This document shows, piece by piece, positions 10,974 through 19,005 of a stretch of 32,773 bases of DNA. Location: NCBI GenBank assembly GCA_030646995.1, contig JAUSKF010000004.1, forward strand, positions 148,404 to 181,176, read 5' to 3'. The stretch is from a bacterium. Lineage in GTDB: Bacteria; Patescibacteriota; Minisyncoccia; UBA6257; WO2-44-18. A program made the position numbers and the translations under genes. How positions within the stretch are numbered: position 1 is the stretch's first letter; the number at the start of each line of letters is the position of its first letter. The notes under the pieces were generated by a model, which saw nothing but the letters and a program-made list of their open reading frames with translations, was not told the DNA's origin and made no database searches.

Positions 10974-11534
10974 ATGGGCACTAACTACCTGCGGATGGAG
11001 TACCTGATCGGGAAGATCGAAGAACCGAATCGCAGCGCTTGTATGAAATTGTATGAGGAAAATAGAAAGCTCTGGGAAAAATCTCCCGGCTCTTCGCACA
11101 ATCATCAGGCCTGGGAAGGCGGCTATCTCGACCATATCACCGAAGTAATGAATATTGCGGTGAATATCTACGAATCTCTTAATGCGGTCCGCCCACTTCC
11201 CTTTTCTCTTTCCGACGCCCTCTTAGTGCTCTACCTGCACGATCTGGAAAAGCCGTGGAAGCACGTCGGGAAAGTGAAGATGGAGAACAAGGCGGCGCGA
11301 CACGAATTCCGACTGAAGAAATCCGCGCAATACGGAATTCAGCTAACTGCCGAGCACCTCAATGGAATTAAATATGCCGAAGGAGAGATCGACGATTATT
11401 CGCCGAAGAAAAGATTTATGGGCCCACTCGCCGCCTTCGCCCACATGTGCGATGTCTGCAGTGCCCGAGTCTGGCACGACCATCCGAAAGAAAATCCCAA
11501 TCTCTGGATGTACTCACAAAGATTCCGCTCCTAA
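10974..11534 (+). CDS. HD-domain phosphohydrolase-like protein
   Basis: A 186-residue protein that shows the HD-superfamily metal ligands in order: His54 (GGYLDHITEV), His89-Asp90 (LYLHDLEKPW) and Asp160 (AHMCDVCSA). HD proteins usually hydrolyse phosphate esters, often of nucleotides, using one or two metals. The substrate cannot be read from sequence. An extra His/Cys-rich end (CDVCSARVWHDHP) is unusual. It has a Shine-Dalgarno (AAGGAA) and its own promoter next to a copy of the palindrome in front of the TrpR-like gene, so it is the probable target of that regulator. It ends in a strong terminator. Confidence 0.8.
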   Translation: MGTNYLRMEYLIGKIEEPNRSACMKLYEENRKLWEKSPGSSHNHQAWEGGYLDHITEVMNIAVNIYESLNAVRPLPFSLSDALLVLYLHDLEKPWKHVGKVKMENKAARHEFRLKKSAQYGIQLTAEHLNGIKYAEGEIDDYSPKKRFMGPLAAFAHMCDVCSARVWHDHPKENPNLWMYSQRFRS

Positions 11535-11536
11535 AC

Positions 11537-11562
11537 AAAACCGCCCCCTTCGGGGCGGTTTT
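11537..11562. terminator. Bidirectional intrinsic terminator between convergent genes
   Basis: A perfect 11-bp stem, AAAACCGCCCC/GGGGCGGTTTT, with a CTTC loop lies between the stops of the HD gene (plus) and the DksA-like gene (minus). It has T runs on both strands. Confidence 0.92.
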
Positions 11563-11563
11563 C

Positions 11564-11890
11564 CTACTTTTTATCCATTTTGCAGAGACGGGATTCCGGA
11601 TCAACTGCCAAAACTTCCGCTTCGATTTCCATTCCGCACTTCTCACATTTTCCGTAAGTACCGGTGGCAATCTTATCTAAAGCGTTTTTCACATCAATCA
11701 AGCGACCCTTCAACTCCTGCTCAATCCCTTTATTCTTGGAAAATTCTTCGGCCTCATCAGCTTCTTCTTCCGCGACTTCGCTTTCAGTGTCAGAACCAAA
11801 ATCCACGACGCCCAAAGTCTTCATTTCTTTTACGATTTCATCCTGCTCCTCAAGAAGTTTCTTTTTTTGTTCGTCCCAGCTTTTATTCAT
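11564..11890 (-). CDS. DksA/TraR-like C4-type zinc-finger protein, one Cys missing
   Basis: A 108-residue protein with an acidic, coiled N-terminal half and the DksA/TraR zinc-finger end GTYGKCEKCGMEI. DksA-type proteins enter the RNA polymerase secondary channel and modulate transcription. The usual finger has four Cys; here the first pair and a third Cys (RLCKMDKK) are present, but the fourth is replaced by Asp. Many related proteins lack some Cys, so it may still fold. I start at the ATG at 11890, because the in-frame TTG at 11923 would place its codons inside an intergenic repeat. No Shine-Dalgarno is seen. Confidence 0.8.
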   Translation of the reverse strand: MNKSWDEQKKKLLEEQDEIVKEMKTLGVVDFGSDTESEVAEEEADEAEEFSKNKGIEQELKGRLIDVKNALDKIATGTYGKCEKCGMEIEAEVLAVDPESRLCKMDKK

Positions 11891-12001
11891 AATAGTGTTC
11901 GCTAATAATTCTAATTTAAGCAAATAATGCTAATTTTGTAAATCGCCTCGTTAGAATTCGCATTATTTTGGGGCAATTCGCGTTATTCGCGATTACTAAA
12001 A
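11891..12001. repeat. AT-rich dyad repeat filling an intergenic gap (copy 2)
   Basis: The gap between two minus-strand genes is filled by units of the ATTCGC-TAATAAT-GCGAAT type: TTCGCTAATAATTCTAAT and AAGCAAATAATGCTAAT at the left, and an end TTATTCGCGATTACT that is also found at the right end of copy 1. Confidence 0.7.
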
Positions 12002-12919
12002 TCAGAGACCCAACAACGGCACCGCCGCTTTCAAGCCGTTATAGCTTGTGGCTAGAACGAAATAATCGCCGAGTAATCCATAGTTGAAGGCTGCTCCCGC
12101 TTGAGTGCCCACAGAATAACGAGTGGCTCGTCCATTAATTTGCCCATCTTTAAACGTCGCAAAGGATCCCGGAGGAGCAAGATAGAAACTTCCTAAATCC
12201 AAAACTCCTTCAATGCTCTTCATTATAGACACCAAATCTGCGGCATTCGCGCTCGCTTTTAATTTCGCCACATAAACAGGCCAGACGCCACTCGCATCAT
12301 AATAAAGCATGGCGGTGAAATCTTTTTCAAAATATCCTCCATCCGCCAAAGCCGAGGCTACAGGAGAAACCGAGGAGAGAAAGGTCGGGAAAGGAACCTG
12401 CGCGCCGTTCTCAGAAATTTTCACCTCCTTCATCTGGCCTTCCGCTAATTGATTAAAGGACTCGCTCTGTAAAGCGGTCGCAATAGTCAGATATTTGTGA
12501 TCGTTTAATTTCAATTCAACTTCGGCGGCCGGAGGTTTAACCAAATAACTCTTATGCGTAATCGGGCTAGCGACTACAGGAGGGGTATTAGTAACGGAAC
12601 CCTTCGGCGGGAAAAGCAACGGAAAAACCACGAAATAAGAGAGCGCGCCCACGCCCCCCACGAAAACTACTGCCACAATAGCTAAAATAATATTTTTCAC
12701 CAAACTGCTGTTGGATTTTACACCTGCGGGAATCGGCGAAGCTTCAAAGGTTTCCGGAGAAATAAAATCCGGACCACCAGCCGGTGAGCCTACTTTGCCT
12801 GTGGCGATTTTTACTTCTGGCCGCGAGGATCCGCCAGCTGGCGGAGGGGCTGGAGGATTCTTAGCCGGAGCTTCACTGCCTTTTGGTAATTCAAACGGGA
12901 ACTTATTTTGATCATCCAT
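12002..12919 (-). CDS. Single-pass membrane protein with Pro-rich cytoplasmic tail, unknown
   Basis: A 305-residue protein of unknown function. The first 70 residues are rich in Pro, Gly and Ala and probably disordered and cytoplasmic. One membrane segment follows (about 76-100), then an extracytoplasmic domain of about 200 residues with alternating hydrophobic strands and no Cys. This resembles lineage-specific envelope proteins of Patescibacteria. The Pro-rich tail is encoded partly by a perfect 16-bp palindrome, TCCGCCAGCTGGCGGA (12830-12845). The gene is bracketed by AT-rich dyad repeats (copies 2 and 3). Confidence 0.72.
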   Translation of the reverse strand: MDDQNKFPFELPKGSEAPAKNPPAPPPAGGSSRPEVKIATGKVGSPAGGPDFISPETFEASPIPAGVKSNSSLVKNIILAIVAVVFVGGVGALSYFVVFPLLFPPKGSVTNTPPVVASPITHKSYLVKPPAAEVELKLNDHKYLTIATALQSESFNQLAEGQMKEVKISENGAQVPFPTFLSSVSPVASALADGGYFEKDFTAMLYYDASGVWPVYVAKLKASANAADLVSIMKSIEGVLDLGSFYLAPPGSFATFKDGQINGRATRYSVGTQAGAAFNYGLLGDYFVLATSYNGLKAAVPLLGL

Positions 12920-12977
12920 ATACTTACCAGTCTATCAGCGTTGGATTATCCTACAACCGAGAGACTATCCACAGAAA

Positions 12978-13024
12978 GTAATCGCTAATAATGCAAATTG
13001 AAGAGGTAATATTGCGAATTAAAA
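12978..13024. repeat. AT-rich dyad repeat (copy 3), inverted relative to copy 1
   Basis: On the minus strand this reads ATTCGCAATATTACCTCTT and then a GCATTATTAGCGATTACT end, almost identical to the right half of copy 1 (2573-2616). It sits between the pnp stop and the start of the 12002 gene. The rest of this 141-bp gap shows nothing else firm. Confidence 0.72.
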
Positions 13025-13060
13025 AAGCGCGGGTTGAGGGAAGAGAAAATCTTTGAGCAA

Positions 13061-15172
13061 TTATTGCTGTACGCCCTTCAGCGAAAGCCCTATCTTTCCC
13101 ATATCGGTCTTGATGATTTTCGCCTTCACCACCTGACCCATTTTCACTACATCTTCAACTTTCTTTACGAATCCGTCTTTCAGCTCGGAAACGTGAATCA
13201 TTCCATCGCGGCCGGGAGAAAACTCCACAATCGCTCCGAATTCCAAAATCTTCACAATCGGGCCTTCCACGATATCCCCTACTAAATAATCTTTAGTGAT
13301 AGCTTCAACTTCTTTATAAGCGGCCAAGGCGGTTTCTTTGTTGGGGCCGGCAATCAACACGCGACCATCCTGCTCAATATCAATAGTAAGAGCGCCGGTG
13401 CGTTCAATGATTCCATTGATGACTTTTCCTCCGGGGCCGATGACTTCACCAATCTGATCAGGAGCGATATCCAAACGCATAATCACCGGAGCGTATTGCG
13501 AAACTTCTTTGCGCGGCTTATCAATTGCCTTATTCATCACTTCCAAAATTTCTAAGCGAGCTTTTTTCGCCTGCGCCAAACCGTCAATCAACATTTTGTT
13601 GGTCAATCCATCAATTTTCACATCCATCTGCACAGCGCGCACGCCATCGGCGGAGCCGGCAACTTTAAAATCCATATCACCGTAGTGATCTTCCGGACCC
13701 TGAATATCAGTCAGCACTTTATAGCTGCCATCAGGAGCGGTCATCATACCCATCGCGATACCGGCGACGGCTTTTTTAATCGGCACACCGGCGTCCATTA
13801 GAGAAAGAACCGCGCCGCAGGTAGTCGCCTGCGAAGAGGAACCGTTAGACGACAAAACTTCCGAGACCACACGAATTACATATGGAAATTCGTCTTCTGT
13901 AGGAATCAAATTTTTCACCGCTTTTTCCGCTAAAGAACCATGGCCGATTTCACGGCGGCCTGGAGCGCCCACGCGGCCGGTCTCACCGGTAGAATATGGC
14001 GGGAAGTTGTAGTGCAACATAAAACGGCGCTCCACCATTCCACGCATGCTTTCCATTAGCTGTTCGGCTCCCGGGGGGGCGATGGTAGTTACCACCAAGG
14101 CTTGGGTTTCGCCGCGGATAAACAAAGCGGAACCATGAGCGCGCTGGAGCAAACCCACTTCGGCGTGCAAGTCGCGAATTTCATCAAGCTTGCGGCCGTC
14201 TGGGCGGATTTCTGATTCAATGATTTTTTTGTGCACCAAGTCGTCGGTGAATCTTTCAGATATCTGATTCGCCAACATCAAATCCTTTTCATCTCGGCCA
14301 TCCGCTTCCAACAAAGCCTTCAAACCGGCCTGCACTTCAGCGAGCTTGCGATGTTGCTCGGCTTTATTTTTGATATACATCGCCTTTTCCAATTTTCCGT
14401 CGTTCAAATATTCCTGCACCATTTTAACCAGCTTTGCATCCGGCTCAGCGAGTTGAACACTGGATTTTGGTTTACCGATTTCTTTCACGATTCCATTCTG
14501 CCACTTAATCATCGCGGCGATTTCTTTCTGCGCTAATTCATAAGACTTGGCGATTTCGGATTCGTCAGCATCCACACCTTCCAACTCAATCATATTAATT
14601 TTTTCGGAAGTGCCGGAGACGAAACTCAAAAATCCTTTTTCTGCCGGCCAGACGGCTTTGATTTCGGAATCCTTCGGGTTGAGAGTAAGTTTACTGCCAT
14701 CGAAAAGCATCTTGATTCCCGCTACTGGGCCGTTCCACGGAATATCGGAAATAGCGATTGCTGTAGAAGCGGTAAGTAAAGTAATAAATTCCAAATCAGT
14801 TTCGCCGTCAATTTCTAAAATAGTGACCACGACTTGGGTTTCGCGGCGCAAGCGGTGATCAAAAAGCGGGCGGATGGTGCGGTCGATAATTCTGCCCGAC
14901 AAAATCGCCTCTTCGCCCGGGCGGCCTTCACGGCGCACAAAACGGCTTCCCAAAATTTTTCCAGCGGCATAAAAACGCTCTTCATAATCAACCGAGAGCG
15001 GGAAATAATCGGAATCTTTATCTTCCGAACCCATTACAGCGGTGACCAAGACGGTGTTGCCTCCATATTTTCCAATCACTGCGCCATTGGCCTGATGCGC
15101 CAAAGTAGAAACCTCAAGGCTTAAAGGCTGACCGGCAAATTCTGTTTTGAAAATCTTTTTTTGTAAATCCAT
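13061..15172 (-). CDS. pnp: Polynucleotide phosphorylase
   Basis: PNPase degrades RNA 3' to 5' by phosphorolysis, releasing nucleoside diphosphates, and can add tails in reverse. The 703 residues match the full family length. The order is RNase PH domain 1 (about 1-145), a helical linker (about 215-300), RNase PH domain 2 (about 310-545) with GSSSQATTCG and the acidic GDMDFKVAGSADG that holds the catalytic Asp pair, a KH domain (about 555-615, VIGPGGKVINGI) and an S1 domain (about 625-695, GAIVEFSPGRDGMIHVSEL). It follows the NYN gene by 4 nt. The S1-rpsO-NYN-pnp order preserves the widespread rpsO-pnp linkage. Confidence 0.97.
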   Translation of the reverse strand: MDLQKKIFKTEFAGQPLSLEVSTLAHQANGAVIGKYGGNTVLVTAVMGSEDKDSDYFPLSVDYEERFYAAGKILGSRFVRREGRPGEEAILSGRIIDRTIRPLFDHRLRRETQVVVTILEIDGETDLEFITLLTASTAIAISDIPWNGPVAGIKMLFDGSKLTLNPKDSEIKAVWPAEKGFLSFVSGTSEKINMIELEGVDADESEIAKSYELAQKEIAAMIKWQNGIVKEIGKPKSSVQLAEPDAKLVKMVQEYLNDGKLEKAMYIKNKAEQHRKLAEVQAGLKALLEADGRDEKDLMLANQISERFTDDLVHKKIIESEIRPDGRKLDEIRDLHAEVGLLQRAHGSALFIRGETQALVVTTIAPPGAEQLMESMRGMVERRFMLHYNFPPYSTGETGRVGAPGRREIGHGSLAEKAVKNLIPTEDEFPYVIRVVSEVLSSNGSSSQATTCGAVLSLMDAGVPIKKAVAGIAMGMMTAPDGSYKVLTDIQGPEDHYGDMDFKVAGSADGVRAVQMDVKIDGLTNKMLIDGLAQAKKARLEILEVMNKAIDKPRKEVSQYAPVIMRLDIAPDQIGEVIGPGGKVINGIIERTGALTIDIEQDGRVLIAGPNKETALAAYKEVEAITKDYLVGDIVEGPIVKILEFGAIVEFSPGRDGMIHVSELKDGFVKKVEDVVKMGQVVKAKIIKTDMGKIGLSLKGVQQ

Positions 15173-15176
15173 TTTT

Positions 15177-15707
15177 TTATTTTCGTATTAAAGCTCTTGG
15201 TAATTCTTCGATTGCGATAAATCTATCGGCCTGCTCTTTCATTTCCGTTTTCGCTGTGCGGCTGAAGGCGGCTACTTCGACTACCCTGCCCTGGCCCCAT
15301 TTCAGATAATCCACCAAGGGGAGGAAATCTCCATCTCCGGTAACCAGCACCACGACATCGAGAAATCCCGACATCCGGATGGCATCCACCGCCATACCCA
15401 CATCCCAATCGGCTTTCTTCATTCCGCCGGGATAAACTTGGATATCTTTCATCCGAAGTTCTATGCCCGCTTCTTTCAATGCGTCAAAAAAAGCCGCTTC
15501 ACCATCGCGCGCCTGCTTGGTTTCAGCTTCGGCGGCAGTACCTTCGGTTTTTACCACATAAGCGATGGCGCGGATTAATTTCCGGCCGGCCACTAAAGCG
15601 CGAACTAATTCTTTAAAATTAACCCTCGATTTATATAAATTTTTTGCTGAATGGTAAAGATTTTGGACATCTATGAAGATGCCAACTCTTTGTTCTTTAT
15701 TAATCAT
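15177..15707 (-). CDS. NYN-domain (LabA/DUF88-type) putative RNase
   Basis: A 176-residue PIN-like NYN-domain protein. The acidic metal site is visible: Asp13 in VGIFIDVQNLY, Asp in KADWDVGMAVDAI, and the TGDGDFLPLV motif. NYN proteins are predicted nucleases acting on structured RNA such as tRNA or rRNA. Sitting between rpsO and pnp, it is probably part of a translation and RNA-processing operon. The start codon at 15707 is preceded by five 7-bp units that fill the gap from the rpsO stop, and no Shine-Dalgarno is seen. Confidence 0.88.
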   Translation of the reverse strand: MINKEQRVGIFIDVQNLYHSAKNLYKSRVNFKELVRALVAGRKLIRAIAYVVKTEGTAAEAETKQARDGEAAFFDALKEAGIELRMKDIQVYPGGMKKADWDVGMAVDAIRMSGFLDVVVLVTGDGDFLPLVDYLKWGQGRVVEVAAFSRTAKTEMKEQADRFIAIEELPRALIRK

Positions 15708-15712
15708 ATTTC

Positions 15713-15747
15713 TTTATACCTAATACTAAATACCGTATACCAAATAC
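15713..15747 (-). repeat. Heptad array between rpsO and the NYN gene
   Basis: Reading on minus, the gap holds GTATTTG GTATACG GTATTTA GTATTAG GTATAAA, five 7-bp units each beginning GTAT. They start in the last base of the rpsO stop codon and end 5 nt before the NYN start codon. Similar arrays fill the gaps at 27015, 29547 and 30897. Confidence 0.8.
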
Positions 15748-16013
15748 TATTTCTTCAGGCCGAGTTTTTTGACAACGCTGTTGTAGGTTTTGTTGTCGGT
15801 CTTTTCGAGATACGCCAAAAGACGGCGGCGCTTGCCGACCATCTTTAACAAACCACGGCGGGAGTGGTTGTCTTTTTTGTGCGTTTTTAAGTGATCAGTC
15901 AGCTCTTCAATCTGCTTGGACAACAAACCAATCTGAACCGCGGCCGAACCGGTATCGGTGTCGTGTACGCCGTGCTCTTTAATTACTGTTTTCTTTTTTC
16001 TGGAAGTTAACAT
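15747..16013 (-). CDS. rpsO: 30S ribosomal protein S15
   Basis: The 88-residue protein has typical S15 length and signatures: [16 protein letters not shown], the helix ending [14 protein letters not shown], and [13 protein letters not shown]15 binds the central domain of 16S rRNA early in small-subunit assembly. It lies downstream of the S1-domain gene with a short AT-rich gap. Its C-terminus ends GLKK, near-standard. Confidence 0.97.
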   Translation of the reverse strand: MLTSRKKKTVIKEHGVHDTDTGSAAVQIGLLSKQIEELTDHLKTHKKDNHSRRGLLKMVGKRRRLLAYLEKTDNKTYNSVVKKLGLKK

Positions 16014-16034
16014 GTTTATATTTTTTATTATATC

Positions 16035-17123
16035 TTACTTTTTCAACTTTAGGATGATGCGCTTTTCCATCGGCTTAACGGAATCGACTTTGAAGGTGTA
16101 GGACTTCCCTACCTCAATCTGCTTTTTCATTTCATCAATGCCGCCGAATTCGGATACGTGAATCAAGCCTTGGATATCGGCATCCAATCCAACGAAAGCT
16201 CCGAATGGGTTGAAGCGCAAGACTGTGCCGGAATATTCTCCGCCGGATTTGAACTTCTCTTCCGCCTTATCCCATGGATTCGGTTTCAAAGCTTTCAAAG
16301 AAAGGGAGACGCGACCGTCTTTAATTTCCACGATTTTCGCTTTTACAGCATCGCCGATTTTTACCACTTCTTTCGGATTCTCAATCAAGCGGTGATCCAA
16401 TTCAGAAATATGGATTAAGCCCTCAATGCTCGGGTTATCGGCAAACTGGAAGAAAGCGCCGAAATCAGCCACGCCGCCGATGATGCCATCGATAATATCG
16501 CCTACATTATACTTAGCCAAAAGCTCTTTTACGTTCTCGCTCACGATTTCCCGCTCCGACAAGATTAATTTGTTGGCGCGAGGATTCACGTCGATGATCT
16601 TTGCCTTCAGTTCGGCGCCGATTAATTTCTTCAACTCTTCCAAAATTTTCGCCTTGTCGCCGTCATCTACTTTCGGGAAGTGGGAAGTAGAAAGCTGGGA
16701 AACCGGCAAGAAAGCTTTCAAGCCATTGATATCGGTCATCAAGCCGCCGGAATTTGCTCCTGTGATTTTTACCGCCACCACATCTCCCTTGTCTTTCAAA
16801 TCTTTAATTTCCTGCCAAGCTTTTTGCTTTCCAACTTCACGAAGAGAAAGCTCCACATAGCCATCTTCATTTTCCGCATCCAAAACTTTTCCGGTGATAG
16901 TGTCGCCGACTTTGGCATTACGCAAAATTTCCTGCGCGTTCATCAGTTCGATTCCATATACTACGCCCGTGCCGAAAGAACCCAAGTCAAAATAAACCGC
17001 TTTCGGGGCTTTCTTAATCATTTTTCCATCCACTAAATCTCCATGCTTGAAGATAGTTATTCCCGCGCCTTCGGTTTTCAGAAAATTTCCGAGCTGAGAG
17101 TTTGTCTTGGTTACAGAAATCAT
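16035..17123 (-). CDS. rpsA: S1 RNA-binding-domain protein (ribosomal protein S1-like)
   Basis: A 362-residue protein with four S1 (OB-fold) domains at about 25-95, 110-180, 195-270 and 285-360. Each shows the expected GxVxxxxxFGAFVxL and GLIHVSE type motifs, clearest in the last two (FGAFFQF with GLIHISELD, and FGAFVGLDADIQGLIHVSEF). It is shorter than the six-domain S1 of E. coli, as in many non-proteobacteria. It presumably helps mRNA binding on the ribosome. I choose the ATG at 17123 because a promoter (-35 17155-17160, -10 17132-17137) ends 8 nt before it. The longer ORF to 17192 would overlap that promoter. Confidence 0.92.
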   Translation of the reverse strand: MISVTKTNSQLGNFLKTEGAGITIFKHGDLVDGKMIKKAPKAVYFDLGSFGTGVVYGIELMNAQEILRNAKVGDTITGKVLDAENEDGYVELSLREVGKQKAWQEIKDLKDKGDVVAVKITGANSGGLMTDINGLKAFLPVSQLSTSHFPKVDDGDKAKILEELKKLIGAELKAKIIDVNPRANKLILSEREIVSENVKELLAKYNVGDIIDGIIGGVADFGAFFQFADNPSIEGLIHISELDHRLIENPKEVVKIGDAVKAKIVEIKDGRVSLSLKALKPNPWDKAEEKFKSGGEYSGTVLRFNPFGAFVGLDADIQGLIHVSEFGGIDEMKKQIEVGKSYTFKVDSVKPMEKRIILKLKK

Positions 17124-17131
17124 TGTGTAAA

Positions 17132-17160
17132 AGTATAGCGGATGGCTTAAAAAAACGCAA
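17132..17160 (-). promoter_or_regulatory. Promoter of the S1-domain gene, near-leaderless
   Basis: TTGCGT (17155-17160), a 17-bp spacer and TATACT (17132-17137) lie on minus, with the -10 ending 8 nt before the ATG at 17123. A run of T lies in the spacer and may also end the structured RNA upstream. Confidence 0.65.
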
Positions 17161-17168
17161 ACAGACTC

Positions 17169-17305
17169 GTGCCGGCAAGCTTCCGCGGACACACCATGGC
17201 TGGCTTCCTGCGAGCCAGCCTGCTTCTCTCTCGCCCCGACGGCTACTATATAAGTAGACCAAGCCCGTCGGGGTTCCGAGATGTTCCTTAGAAGCTCACC
17301 GGCAC
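17169..17305 (-). ncRNA. Candidate structured RNA upstream of the S1 gene
   Basis: A long-range stem pairs 17291-17305 with 17169-17183 (15 bp). Read as minus-strand RNA all positions pair, two of them as G-U, whereas plus-strand RNA would have two mismatches, so minus is favoured. It encloses two hairpins: an 8-bp GGCTGGCT/AGCCAGCC stem (17198-17220) and a 9-bp CCCCGACGG/CCGTCGGGG stem (17234-17273) topped by CTACT/AGTAG. The result is a three-way junction. A run of T follows 10-20 nt after the closing stem. It matches no signature I know for RNase P, SRP, tmRNA or 6S. A mobile palindromic repeat is the main alternative. The rest of the 17306-17439 gap holds one further hairpin (about 17338-17360) and no gene. 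Confidence 0.5.
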
Positions 17306-17439
17306 TAGCCTACAATTTTAAAGCCGGGGGGGTGGGGCTGGCGAAGTATGTAGCCGCCAGAAATCCGCGGCTTAATAGGATTTTCTATCCACGCCAAAAA
17401 ATTTCCCGGAGAAATTATCTCCTCAAAAAGCCGACGACC

Positions 17440-18588
17440 TTATTTATCACCACCAGATATTGCCTCTAGCCCATTGCGTGCACGCTCAATAAGATCATCA
17501 TACGTCAGCACTTCGATACCATGAAAATACGACATTATCCGCCGCAGATATTTTGGATGAACATCCGAAGTCGTCTTAACCCCATCGACTCCAGAGGCGA
17601 CGCTTCTTCTTCCAATCAAAAGGATTCCCTTCGGTTTGTAATATCGTCCATAAGTATCCGGTAATATCTCCTCGCCGCTTTTATCATCTTTCTCCTGACG
17701 ATACTCGCTGGTATAAAACTCAAGATATGCCATTAACTGGCCTAGAGCTTTAGCTGTGTCGTCTGCAATGTACTGGCGACCCATTTTATCAGTCCTTAAA
17801 ACCTCAGCCGTTGGAAGTTTTATCTCTAATATATCGCTGAGCCCATCGATTCTTTTTAAGCGCCGATCGGGAATGCCGGAAGAGCCAGCTCCGCGGATAT
17901 CGGCGCTTATATATTCTGGACCAAAAATCCACGGCGCCGAGGTGAGAAATTCTTGTATTACCAACTCATTAGCGCCTGAAGTGTTAATCAATTTTTCAAA
18001 TTCGGTAATTACTGAGAACTTCTCCTCAATTTTTGTTCGTATCAAACCTTTCTTAATCAGATCTGGAAGGTCAAGTCCTGCCGTAAGATATCCATCCTGG
18101 AACAATTTAAGCAATATCTCCTTCCCAGCCTCGTCTTGAGCAAGGGCAACTAATTTAGCCTGTAGATCAGGGTCAAGTTTCAAATTGGCATCGAAACTAA
18201 GACGCCCGGCTGCTACCGCCGATAGATTTGTCTTCTGTAAAAAATCAATAAAGTCACGAAGTACAACTAGGTTTTTGGTGTCAATTCGGATTTCGACCTT
18301 ACTATTCGGGTCAAGCACTCCCTTTTTCTTTTCATACCTTTCGATTTTTAGCTCAACCACCTGCCCACGTTGAGCAATATAGGCGGCTCTTATCTGTAGC
18401 CGAGCACCCTCATATAAAACCCGACTCCCGCCTTCCGGCTGATCTGCAACAACGCTGAAATACTTCCCGCTTTGACCCCGAAAATCTGATGCATATATTT
18501 TCCCGGGCAATTTTCCAGCGACATAGTCAGGTGCTGACGCCTCAACCAGTTTCATGCCCCCTATCTCTTTCGGTTGAATGTTTTCCAT
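17440..18588 (-). CDS. sduA: Shedu anti-phage nuclease SduA-like (DUF4263)
   Basis: The 382-residue protein ends in a DUF4263 domain (about 195-370), the nuclease domain of the single-gene Shedu defence system. Key features are the preceding FLTSAPWIFGPEYI block, typical of DUF4263, and the PD-(D/E)xK-type core IPDRR...SDILEIKLP, with Asp252, Glu255 and Lys257 counted from this start, then Gln284 in LGQLMAYLEF. The N-terminal half (about 1-190) is a variable domain, as in other Shedu proteins, and probably sets the trigger. The start is ATG 18588; an in-frame ATG at 18618 adds 10 hydrophobic residues. It is the last gene of a minus-strand block of restriction-type genes. Confidence 0.85.
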   Translation of the reverse strand: MENIQPKEIGGMKLVEASAPDYVAGKLPGKIYASDFRGQSGKYFSVVADQPEGGSRVLYEGARLQIRAAYIAQRGQVVELKIERYEKKKGVLDPNSKVEIRIDTKNLVVLRDFIDFLQKTNLSAVAAGRLSFDANLKLDPDLQAKLVALAQDEAGKEILLKLFQDGYLTAGLDLPDLIKKGLIRTKIEEKFSVITEFEKLINTSGANELVIQEFLTSAPWIFGPEYISADIRGAGSSGIPDRRLKRIDGLSDILEIKLPTAEVLRTDKMGRQYIADDTAKALGQLMAYLEFYTSEYRQEKDDKSGEEILPDTYGRYYKPKGILLIGRRSVASGVDGVKTTSDVHPKYLRRIMSYFHGIEVLTYDDLIERARNGLEAISGGDK

Positions 18589-18649
18589 AGCGACAAAATA
18601 ACACAAAAGACTGCTCATTGAAAATGTGGCCGAAATTTAGGGCAGAAAA

Positions 18650-18799
18650 TTATTTTTGGTCCGAGATATAAACCACGCCCTCTATCAAAAGCGGCTCCAC
18701 GACCGGAATGGTGTCTGCCATCTGAACTTCTACTTTCTCCGGTCGCTCAACGCTTTTTGCGATTTTTTCTAGCTCTTTGATGAATCTTAATAGGTTCAT
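18650..18799 (-). CDS. Tiny ORF (49 aa) coupled to the upstream small gene
   Basis: This 49-residue ORF begins MNLLRFIKELEKIAKSVERP and ends GVVYISDQK. Its ATG overlaps the TGA of the 62-residue ORF upstream (ATGA), which argues that it is translated. The N-terminal half is amphipathic helix and the C-terminal half is beta-prone. There is no recognisable family. It lies just before the Shedu gene within the defence block and might be an antitoxin-like or accessory peptide, but that is speculation. Confidence 0.5.
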   Translation of the reverse strand: MNLLRFIKELEKIAKSVERPEKVEVQMADTIPVVEPLLIEGVVYISDQK

Positions 18800-18984
18800 A
18801 AAAGAATTTGATTAATTGCGTCTTTAATAGAATTTTCGATGTCGCTCCAAAGAACCACGTCGTTTTCGACTGCCCTTAGAATCTTATTAGCATTCGCCCT
18901 GCCTATTTTCCGCCCGGCAACTCGCTCAATTTCTTTTTCCGTGATCACAAAAGTGATTTTATTCATGATTAAATCATTGATCAC
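18796..18984 (-). CDS. Small ORF (62 aa, or 56 from internal ATG) in defence block
   Basis: The reading frame opens at GTG 18984; an ATG at 18966 gives a 56-residue form beginning MNKITFVITEKEIERVAG. It is charged and helical, with the phrase AVENDVVLWSDIENSIKDAI near the end. No domain is recognised. It lies 21 nt downstream of the DpnI-like gene and overlaps the 49-residue ORF by 4 nt, so the pair is probably co-translated. Confidence 0.55.
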   Translation of the reverse strand: MINDLIMNKITFVITEKEIERVAGRKIGRANANKILRAVENDVVLWSDIENSIKDAINQILL

Positions 18985-19005
18985 TTTCCGGAAAAGATCA
19001 AAAGG

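Noticed and set aside
16678-16710. Heptad-like GGGAAGT repeats within the S1 gene
   Set aside because: They encode the conserved VSQLSTSHFPKV linker of S1 domains, so protein constraint explains the pattern.
17014-17262. An 82-codon minus-strand frame upstream of the S1 gene
   Set aside because: It overlaps the S1 start and promoter and the structured RNA, and has low-complexity composition.
17169-17305. RNase P RNA, SRP RNA, tmRNA or 6S RNA
   Set aside because: None of the conserved cores (GAGGAAAGTCC, GGAAGGAAGCAG, tmRNA ends, 6S central bubble) is visible in this segment.
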